From the NCBI RefSeq assembly GCF_011074795.1, contig NZ_JAAMPF010000008.1, positions 1 to 64,000 on the forward strand: DNA of 64,000 nucleotides. The letters are read 5' to 3'. Shown piece after piece: positions 1-5,905 of the stretch. A program made the translations under genes and the position numbers. The notes beneath the pieces are model-generated. The model was not told the origin of the DNA. It worked only from the letters and a program-made list of their open reading frames with translations, and did no database searches. Positions within the stretch are counted from its first letter, which is position 1. Each line of letters begins with the position of its first letter. This stretch comes from Marinobacter salicampi. Its GTDB lineage: Bacteria; Pseudomonadota; Gammaproteobacteria; Pseudomonadales; Oleiphilaceae.

Positions 1-54
1 TCACCTGATCTCGCGGGAAATCCCCCGGTCCGCTCGCTACCGCGAAGCGGTTTA

Positions 55-61
55 GTTCAAC
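55..61 (-). other. candidate attI core site of the integron
   Basis: On the minus strand this reads GTTGAAC, which fits the integron core consensus GTTRRRY cut by IntI. It lies about 205 bp upstream of the intI start, on the side where attI and the first cassette are expected because cassettes read away from intI. The motif is short and could occur by chance. No complete attC fold or cassette gene can be recognised in the 54 bases before the window edge. Confidence 0.25.
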
Positions 62-89
62 AGCAACTAGATAGACCGCACCAATATTG

Positions 90-122
90 CAAAAACGCGA
101 CCGTTTCGTTATTGCGTTTTTG
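90..122. repeat. inverted repeat upstream of intI
   Basis: Two 9-base arms, CAAAAACGC (90-98) and GCGTTTTTG (114-122), are perfectly complementary around a 15-base spacer. The element sits between the candidate attI core and the intI promoter. It could be a terminator-like hairpin or an accessory site of attI; the sequence does not say which. Confidence 0.4.
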
Positions 123-199
123 GCACTCCATATCGGGCAGCCTAAGAATTGGAAAAACAAAAGCTTAGCCCACCGCTAACATGAATTCCATGTAATCAT

Positions 200-229
200 T
201 TGACATCTGTGATCCACGCCCTGAATAAT
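200..229 (+). promoter_or_regulatory. intI promoter
   Basis: A perfect -35 hexamer TTGACA lies at 200-205. About 17-18 bases later an AT-rich -10-like stretch (GAATAAT, 223-229) abuts the LexA box. The position explains why an in-frame TTG at 200 is not the start of intI: it lies inside the promoter. Confidence 0.5.
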
Positions 230-248
230 ACTGTATGCATATACAGCA
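229..248. promoter_or_regulatory. LexA (SOS) operator of intI
   Basis: CTGTATGCATATACAG at 231-246 is a perfect CTG-N10-CAG LexA box of the gammaproteobacterial type, with a matching TA before it. It overlaps the region just downstream of the -10 element and ends 20 bases before the intI ATG, so bound LexA should block transcription. SOS control of integron integrases by LexA is established for class 1 and Vibrio integrons. Here it is read directly from sequence. Confidence 0.9.
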
Positions 249-265
249 TTGGCAGGAGCCACATT

Positions 266-1225
266 ATGGAAGGGAAGCAACCGCGCTTGCGGGATCAGGT
301 TCGCGCTGTTATCCGGGTGAATCACTACAGTATTCGAACGGAGAAGAGCTACTGGTATTGGATTCGCTATTTCATCCGTTTTCATAAGATGAAGCACCCG
401 CAGGAACTGGGCCCGGGTGAAGTGAATGAATTCCTTACCTGGCTGGCGGTTCACCGAAATGTTGCTGCGTCCACCCAGGCCCAGGCTCTCAACGCTTTGG
501 TCTTTTTGTACGATAAAGTGCTGGGCATGCCGCTTGGTGAGCTAGGTACCGTTACTCGCACCAGGAAACCTCGCAAGTTACCGGTGGTGTTAACCCATGA
601 GGAGGCCATGAGGATTATTGACCGGCTCAGCCCGCCGAATAAGCTGATTGCATCCCTGCTTTACGGCGCCGGGTTAAGGGTTACTGAGGCCTGTCGACTG
701 CGCGTGAAAGATGTGGATTTCAGCCTGCAAGTCATAACGGTTCGTGATGGAAAGGGTGCAAAAGACCGAACTACTCTTTTGCCTGGTACTTTGGTCAGCC
801 CGTTACAGGACCACGTAGCCTCCCTCACACAAGCCTGGAAGCATAACAATGAAGCCTTTGTTCACCCGGTAAGTCTGCCCTATGCATTGGCGCGCAAATA
901 TCCCCGTGCCGGGCACTCCCTGGAGTGGCAATGGCTGTTCTCCTCGCCTGCTCTAACCACAGACTACCTGGGCAATGTCACCCGCCATCACCGCCACGTT
1001 TCATCGGTTCAGCGTGCGGTCCGCCAGGCAGTCGGGGAGGCGGGGGTAGGCAAACCCGCGGGTTGTCATACCTTCCGACACACCTTTGCTACAGAACTTC
1101 TTAGGCGAGGCACCGATATCCGTACGGTTCAGGACCTACTTGGCCATTCAGACCTGAGAACCACCCAGGTGTACACTCATGTGCTGGGCCAGGGCTTCGC
1201 GGGTGTTCGCAGCCCCCTGGGTTAA
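266..1225 (+). CDS. intI: integron integrase IntI (tyrosine recombinase)
   Basis: A 319-residue site-specific tyrosine recombinase that would insert and excise gene cassettes at attI/attC. An N-terminal SAM-like domain (about 1-95) precedes the catalytic domain, where the full set of active residues is present: Arg138 (GAGLR), His268 and Arg271 (HTFRH), His294 (LLGHS) and Tyr303 (QVYTHV). Residues about 207-227 (ALARKYPRAGHS...WQWLFSS) match the extra segment that separates IntI from XerC/D, so this is an integron integrase rather than a phage or Xer enzyme. ATG 266 was chosen because AGGAG lies 7 bases upstream and the in-frame TTG at 200 falls in the promoter. The gene looks intact. It reads away from the left edge, so any cassette array lies before base 1. 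It ends 11 bases from the convergent small membrane gene. Confidence 0.93.
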   Translation: MEGKQPRLRDQVRAVIRVNHYSIRTEKSYWYWIRYFIRFHKMKHPQELGPGEVNEFLTWLAVHRNVAASTQAQALNALVFLYDKVLGMPLGELGTVTRTRKPRKLPVVLTHEEAMRIIDRLSPPNKLIASLLYGAGLRVTEACRLRVKDVDFSLQVITVRDGKGAKDRTTLLPGTLVSPLQDHVASLTQAWKHNNEAFVHPVSLPYALARKYPRAGHSLEWQWLFSSPALTTDYLGNVTRHHRHVSSVQRAVRQAVGEAGVGKPAGCHTFRHTFATELLRRGTDIRTVQDLLGHSDLRTTQVYTHVLGQGFAGVRSPLG

Positions 1226-1236
1226 ACCAGCCCGCC

Positions 1237-1440
1237 TCAACGAACAAACTTCGGCACAAACAGCAGAATCACGCCCAGAGTTAACAACGGAAGGGTTGCA
1301 GTTGTCAGGTACGGCAGCACGAGCAGTCCCAGGCCTGTATAGAGCCATACCCGTTTGCCGGGGCGGCGGCCATAGACCAGGTAGGCGATACCGATTGAGC
1401 CGAAAACCAGTGCCAGGAGCAGGGGCGTTGTCTCTGCCAT
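1237..1440 (-). CDS. small two-helix membrane protein, unknown function
   Basis: A 67-residue protein with two hydrophobic segments: about residues 6-22 (LLLALVFGSIGIAYLVY) and about 30-64, split by a Tyr-Leu-Thr-Thr break. A short basic loop, GRRPGKR, lies between them. ATG 1440 begins MAETTPLLLA; an upstream in-frame extension is rich in Arg/His/Ser and lacks a ribosome site, so I left it out. I do not recognise a functional family beyond small inner-membrane proteins of this kind in gammaproteobacteria. It is convergent with intI and lies downstream of the DMT transporter on the same strand, with 168 bases between them. Confidence 0.6.
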   Translation of the reverse strand: MAETTPLLLALVFGSIGIAYLVYGRRPGKRVWLYTGLGLLVLPYLTTATLPLLTLGVILLFVPKFVR

Positions 1441-1608
1441 GTGGTATACCTTCGGTTGTAGGTGGCTCAGCCGGAAGCCGGTTCGCCGCAGTGCTTTGCT
1501 GAAATAATAGGCAGAGGTCACCGATTTTCACAGGCACGAGCTATCACTTCTGCAGGGAAGCAGGCTGTTTTCCTGCGGTTTGAGGTTAGGTTTGGGCTTG
1601 CAGAAGAA

Positions 1609-2505
1609 CTAACGGGCCGGGCCGGAGGCTGCGGGGACGCCAGCAGGCGCCTTCCGAAATAGCACGTAATTGCCCAGCAGGGCCAGGGCGGCACCTGCGA
1701 TGGCTGTGCCGCTCCACAAGAAGCCTTCCAGCCAGGTCGAGACGCTGAGCGCGACCACGGGGAACAGCACCGTGGCATAGCCTGCCTTGTCGGCGCCCAG
1801 GGTGCGGATGACGGTGATGTAGCTGTAAAAGGCAATGATGGAGCCCGGAATTGCCAGGAACAGGGCGGCGCCCCAGAACACGCTGCTGTCGGGTACGGCC
1901 CAGCTGACGCCACTTACCAGGCACCATAGCCCCAGAAACACCGCGCCGTAGAACATGGCCCAGGCGTTGCCCGCCAGCAGGGGGATGTCGGCGGTGCGAA
2001 CTTTCAGGCTGACCAGGTTACCCAGGGAAAACCAGAAGGTGCCGGCGGCGGCGAACAGCATGCCAGCGGCGGAGGCATTGCCGATCTGCAGATCGTGCCA
2101 GAACAGCAGGGTGACGCCGCTGATGCCCAGCAGTACCGCGGGGTAGATCCGGGGGCTGGGCCGGATGCCCATAAACAGGCGGCCGTTGAAGGCGTTGAAC
2201 AACGCCGCCAACGAGAACACCACCGCCAGCAGGCCACTGGTCATATGTTCTGCCGCCCGGTAGATGAGCAGGAAGTTGACGCTGTAGAGGGTCAGCCCCT
2301 GCAGGATCAGCCAGCGATGCTGCCCCGGGCTGAAGCGGGGCAGCCGCCGCAATAACGCCAGGCCGCCCAGCGCCACCAGCGAGGCCAGAACAAAACGGTA
2401 GAATACCGAGATGTCCACCGGAGCCACTTCCACCTGCAGCCGAATGGCCGTCCAGGTCAGGCCCCAGATCAGCACGGTCAGGGCATAGTGGACACTGATG
2501 GGCAT
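1609..2505 (-). CDS. DMT-superfamily (EamA) inner-membrane transporter
   Basis: A 298-residue membrane protein with about ten hydrophobic helices in two repeated halves, the EamA/RhaT pattern of drug/metabolite exporters. The first half starts MPISVHYALTVLIWGLTW, with the FYRF and ALGGLALL features common in this family; the second half begins near FAAAGTFWFSLGNLVSL. Substrate cannot be told from sequence; family members export amino acids, sugars or other small metabolites. ATG 2505 is preceded by GGAGTGAG at proper spacing; the longer ORF start adds a non-homologous leader. It is divergent from yghU, with 182 bases between the starts. Confidence 0.85.
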   Translation of the reverse strand: MPISVHYALTVLIWGLTWTAIRLQVEVAPVDISVFYRFVLASLVALGGLALLRRLPRFSPGQHRWLILQGLTLYSVNFLLIYRAAEHMTSGLLAVVFSLAALFNAFNGRLFMGIRPSPRIYPAVLLGISGVTLLFWHDLQIGNASAAGMLFAAAGTFWFSLGNLVSLKVRTADIPLLAGNAWAMFYGAVFLGLWCLVSGVSWAVPDSSVFWGAALFLAIPGSIIAFYSYITVIRTLGADKAGYATVLFPVVALSVSTWLEGFLWSGTAIAGAALALLGNYVLFRKAPAGVPAASGPAR

Positions 2506-2687
2506 GGCGCTCACTCCGCAAACACAGGAAAAGGGGAATGAGAGCATAGTCGAAATCCGGAGCCCGCGCCGGGCCTTGCCAAAGCTGGTGGTCAGCAGTG
2601 GCCTGGTTCTGGTAGAACAGGGGGCAGGATGTGGCCCACCGCAATGGCGGTTGAACCACTGCGAACCAACTCAGCAAAGGTGCATAC

Positions 2688-3566
2688 ATGAGCGAATCAG
2701 AAGGCTATACCCCACCCCGAGTCTGGACCTGGGACCAGGAAAGCGGCGGGCGGTTCGCCAAGATCAACCGGCCGATTGCAGGCCCCACCCATGACAAGGA
2801 ACTGCCGGTCGGCAAGCACCCGTTTCAGCTCTATTCGCTCGCCACGCCCAACGGCGTCAAGGCCACCATCATGCTGGAAGAGCTCCTGGCCATGGGCCAT
2901 AAGGAGGCGGAGTACGATGCCTGGCTGATCGACATCTCCGAGGGCAACCAATTCTCCAGCGGCTTTGTGAAGATCAACCCCAATTCCAAGATTCCAGCGA
3001 TGGTGGACCACAGCACCGATACCCCCACCCGGGTGTTCGAATCCGGCTCCATTCTGCTGTACCTGGCGGAAAAATTCGGTGCGCTGCTGCCAACAGAACA
3101 CCACAAGCGCACCGAAGCCATGAACTGGCTGTTCTGGCAGATGGGAAGTGCGCCCTTCCTCGGCGGCGGCTTCGGGCATTTCTACGCCTATGCACCGGAA
3201 AAGATGGAATACCCCATCAACCGCTTCGCCATGGAGGTCAAACGCCAGCTGGACGTGCTCAACCGTCATCTTGCGGACAACGAGTACATGGCCGGCGACG
3301 AATACTCCATCGCCGATGTGGCGATCTACCCCTGGTACGGCGCCCTGGTGAAAGGCGTGCTCTATGAAGCCGCCGAGTTCCTGTCCGTGCACGAGTACAC
3401 CCATGTGGTCCGCTGGGCCGAACAGGTGCTTGAACGCCCTGCTGTTCGTCGAGGCCAGATGGTCAATCGCGCCTGGGGCGAGCCTGCCCGGCAATTGCAT
3501 GAGCGTCACGATGCTGATGATTTCAATACCCAGACCCAGGACAAGATCGGGGAGAGCCCGGAGTAA
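2688..3566 (+). CDS. yghU: YghU-type glutathione S-transferase / disulfide-bond oxidoreductase
   Basis: A 292-residue cytosolic protein of the YghU subfamily, known in E. coli as a GSH-dependent disulfide reductase with weak transferase activity. The long N-terminal extension (PPRVWTWDQESGGRFAKINRP, residues about 9-29) is typical. The thioredoxin-like domain follows (about 47-130), with HPFQLYSLATPNG at the glutathione site and the ESGSILLYLAEKFG segment that binds the gamma-glutamyl group. The helical C-terminal domain runs from about 140 to 265. An AAAGGTG ribosome site precedes ATG 2688. Likely role in redox or electrophile stress; substrate unknown. Confidence 0.9.
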   Translation: MSESEGYTPPRVWTWDQESGGRFAKINRPIAGPTHDKELPVGKHPFQLYSLATPNGVKATIMLEELLAMGHKEAEYDAWLIDISEGNQFSSGFVKINPNSKIPAMVDHSTDTPTRVFESGSILLYLAEKFGALLPTEHHKRTEAMNWLFWQMGSAPFLGGGFGHFYAYAPEKMEYPINRFAMEVKRQLDVLNRHLADNEYMAGDEYSIADVAIYPWYGALVKGVLYEAAEFLSVHEYTHVVRWAEQVLERPAVRRGQMVNRAWGEPARQLHERHDADDFNTQTQDKIGESPE

Positions 3567-3620
3567 TCCTACATCATGCATGAGGTAGCGGTGAGCGGTG
3601 GGGCTCCATGGAGCCACTGC

Positions 3621-4190
3621 TTACCGGTTGCCGGTGAGCCCGAGACCATCCAGCACTGTGTTGTGTCCGCCAAACAGAAAAACCCAGACCACCACCGTCA
3701 TCCAGTGGATCAGGATTGGCCCCCAAAGTGATTTTGAGACGGCATAATTGTGACCGCAGGTGATGCCGAGCAGGGTCACAATGGCAAGAAAGGCCGGGGC
3801 CAGGAACAAACGGCGCTCTTGGGTCTCTGTCATCAGGGCAGTCAGAGGGTGCCAGAGCACATACAGAACCGTGCTCCCGGCAATGGCCAGGCCTGTCCAG
3901 AACAGACCGGATTCCCGGATCTGCCGGGGAATCAGCAGCCCGCGAAACAACCCTTCCTCCAGCAGCGAAGGGAAAACCAGCAGAGCCAGCAGCATCACCG
4001 GCGCCCAGGCCGTCAGCATCGGCTCCCAGCGCAGAAGCCCGCTGCCAAGACCGATGGCAAGGGCAACCGCAGCGTAAGCTGGCAACAGCACCCACGCCCG
4101 GGCGGAGGCCTGGAACGGCGAGGTCAGAAGCCCCGCCGCCAGGTTCCGGCGCAGATAGGCCCTAAAGCCCGATAATAGGCTGGCTGACAT
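3621..4190 (-). CDS. CPBP-family intramembrane glutamic endopeptidase
   Basis: A 189-residue multi-pass membrane protein carrying the CPBP/Abi (type II CAAX protease) motifs. Glu78-Glu79 and Arg83 lie in EEGLFRG; a His is in the next motif (LWHPL, His114) and another in the last (LIHWMTV, His162). The usual Asn of the last motif is replaced, which could weaken activity. Bacterial homologues range from bacteriocin immunity to unknown proteolysis; the substrate cannot be inferred here. It is convergent with yghU and lies downstream of nrdB and a possible 28-residue ORF on the same strand. Confidence 0.75.
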   Translation of the reverse strand: MSASLLSGFRAYLRRNLAAGLLTSPFQASARAWVLLPAYAAVALAIGLGSGLLRWEPMLTAWAPVMLLALLVFPSLLEEGLFRGLLIPRQIRESGLFWTGLAIAGSTVLYVLWHPLTALMTETQERRLFLAPAFLAIVTLLGITCGHNYAVSKSLWGPILIHWMTVVVWVFLFGGHNTVLDGLGLTGNR

Positions 4191-4223
4191 GCCTGTTCCC
4201 CTGCCCGGGCCACAGCCGGGCCT

Positions 4224-4310
4224 TCATGACTTCTGCCTGTGCTCGGCCATGAAGTGGTCATTCTCGTCATGCTCTTTTCGGAGTCGGTCCCATGCGGTAG
4301 TCCCTGCCAT
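4224..4310 (-). CDS. possible 28-residue charged peptide gene
   Basis: On the minus strand an ATG at 4310 follows GGGAGA at a proper 5-7 base spacing and opens a 28-codon frame ending in TGA. The product begins MAGTTAWDRLRKEHDEND and is rich in Asp, Glu, His, Arg and Lys, unlike random reading of GC-rich DNA. It lies 113 bases downstream of nrdB and 33 bases before the CPBP protease gene, all on the same strand. I recognise no family. It could equally be a chance frame. Confidence 0.3.
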   Translation of the reverse strand: MAGTTAWDRLRKEHDENDHFMAEHRQKS

Positions 4311-4423
4311 GAGAATCTCCCTGTTCAGTCGGGTTGGTTTCCGATGCAGCCTCGGCTACTTGTCAGGCCGCAAGTCCACCTTAACGCGACAAAACAGGAA
4401 AATCTGCCCTTGGATTGGGGAGC

Positions 4424-5485
4424 TCACCACTCCAGCTGTGCCCCGGTCTGGTACTCGATGACCCGGGTCTCGAAGAAGTTCTTTTCCTTCCTCATGGTGG
4501 CCTGCTCGTCCAGCCAGGGTGATACATTCTTTGCCCCCGGGAAGGGCTCCTCCATGCCGACGGTCCGGGCCCTGCGGTTGGCCACGAAACGAAACTGTTC
4601 GGTGTGGTATTCCGCCGAATAGCCCAGGATGGGGTCCCGCAGAATATAGCCAGCGTAGGCCTTTTCGGCGGCTTCGGCTTCTTCCCACATGGTCTGCACC
4701 GCCCTTGGGTCGAGGGTGATGTTTTCCTCTTCCAGAATCTGGTTTACCACCTTGAGGCCGAAGGAGAAGTGCATGGCTTCGTCCCGCAGGATGTACTGCA
4801 GCTGTTCGCCGGTGCCCCGCATCAGGCCTCGGCGCTGCAGGGCGAAGATCGGGCTGAAACCGTTGTAGAACCAGGTGCCTTCAAACACCGCCGCGAAGAA
4901 CAGGTAGGACATCACGAATTCCTGCAGGTCATCGGCGTTACGCAGGTTCATGCCCGGGCGCATGGCCGCGTCCAGGCGGCGGTTGGCCAGCTGGATCTTG
5001 CCATTGATTTCCGGCACCACCCGGTAGCGGTTGTAGATTTCGCTCTGGTCGAGGTTGAGGGTTTCAATGCAGTGCTGATAGGCCCAGGTGTGCATGGCTT
5101 CCTCGTACACCTGGCGGGCCTGGTAGATCTGCAGCTCGGGGGCGCTCATCTTCTCCATCACCGCCAGCCCGATGTTGCGCATGGCCAGGATGTCCGAGGT
5201 GGTCAGGTAAGCCAGCACGTTTTCATAGACGTGTTTTTCCGGGGCGGTCAGCCGGTGGTGGTAGTCGTGGATGTCCTGGGCCATGTTCACGTCCAGGGGC
5301 GTCCAGTGGTTCTTGTTGGCGTTCATGAAGTACTCCCAGGCCCAGGGGTACTTGAACGGCGCCAGCTGGTTGATATCCGTGGTGCCGTTGACCACGCGCT
5401 TGTCGTCCACGTTTACCGGACGGGGCGCCTGGTTCTCTGCAGGTTCGGCCTGTTGGCTCTGGGGTTCGTCGTCGAAATTGAGCAT
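4424..5485 (-). CDS. nrdB: class I ribonucleotide reductase beta subunit NrdB
   Basis: A 353-residue small subunit of aerobic ribonucleotide reductase, which houses the diiron centre and tyrosyl radical used by NrdA. The metal-ligand motif EAMHTWAY carries the first EXXH and, three residues after its His, the radical Tyr equivalent to E. coli Tyr122. The second EXXH is in RDEAMHFSFG, and FEGTWFYNGF holds a further Glu ligand. The presence of Tyr argues against the radical-lacking class Ic. The start at 5485 (MLNFDDEPQS) follows AAAGGA; longer readings run into a palindromic repeat. It lies downstream of nrdA on the same strand but is separated from it by 420 bases, so it may rely on read-through or on its own promoter. 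Confidence 0.95.
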   Translation of the reverse strand: MLNFDDEPQSQQAEPAENQAPRPVNVDDKRVVNGTTDINQLAPFKYPWAWEYFMNANKNHWTPLDVNMAQDIHDYHHRLTAPEKHVYENVLAYLTTSDILAMRNIGLAVMEKMSAPELQIYQARQVYEEAMHTWAYQHCIETLNLDQSEIYNRYRVVPEINGKIQLANRRLDAAMRPGMNLRNADDLQEFVMSYLFFAAVFEGTWFYNGFSPIFALQRRGLMRGTGEQLQYILRDEAMHFSFGLKVVNQILEEENITLDPRAVQTMWEEAEAAEKAYAGYILRDPILGYSAEYHTEQFRFVANRRARTVGMEEPFPGAKNVSPWLDEQATMRKEKNFFETRVIEYQTGAQLEW

Positions 5486-5551
5486 TGTTGGGTCCTTTAA
5501 TTTTTTGGTTGAGCTTTTTGTCCAGCCTGCTGACGTAGGTGGAGGAACCGA

Positions 5552-5650
5552 AGTGGGTACATTTTCCGGGACACGCCACGCAAGTACTTCCCTGTAGGGC
5601 TCGGCTGTGGCCATCCCTGGCCACAGACGGTCCCGGAAAATGTACCCACT
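5552..5650. repeat. nested palindromic repeat element, copy 1
   Basis: The outer arms at 5552-5572 and 5630-5650 are a perfect 21-base inverted repeat (starting AGTGGGTACATTTTCC). Inside, CTGTGGCCA (5605-5613) and TGGCCACAG (5618-5626) form a 9-bp stem on a TCCC loop, preceded by CCCTGTAGGGCTCGG. Weaker pairing continues beyond the outer arms. The inner 60 bases closely match copy 2 in the opposite orientation, while the outer arms differ between copies. It occupies the nrdA-nrdB gap and ends 66 bases before the nrdB start. No transposase is present. Confidence 0.8.
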
Positions 5651-5746
5651 CCGCTTCCTAGGGCTGCGGAGCTATCGCCTCCTGAAAAACCTGCTTCAGT
5701 GATTTTCTGAACGTTTTTCGCGGCAAACACCTCTCAAGCCTGCAGC

Positions 5747-5856
5747 GCCGGGCGGTGATGCCCTGTTCAGGACCGCCTGCAGCCAGGGATGGCTGCAGCC
5801 GAGCCCTACAGGGACGTATTCACGGGCGTGTCCTGAACAGGGCATCACCGCCCGGC
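5747..5856. repeat. nested palindromic repeat element, copy 2
   Basis: The outer arms at 5747-5773 and 5830-5856 are a perfect 27-base inverted repeat (starting GCCGGGCGGTGATGCC). The inner stem is CTGCAGCCA (5777-5785) with TGGCTGCAG (5790-5798) on a GGGA loop, followed by CCGAGCCCTACAGGGACGT. Reverse-complemented, the core aligns with copy 1, including paired changes that keep the inner stem intact (CTGTGG/CCACAG against CTGCAG/CTGCAG). It ends 49 bases from the nrdA stop codon and could act as an mRNA 3' structure or attenuator between nrdA and nrdB. Confidence 0.8.
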
Positions 5857-5905
5857 ACACCCGGGAACCTAAAGCCAGGAACAGGCCGCGGAGTACAAAA
5901 CCGTC

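Noticed and set aside
4239..4622. 127-residue plus-strand frame over the end of nrdB
   Set aside because: It is antisense to nrdB and lacks homology; most of it mirrors nrdB codons.
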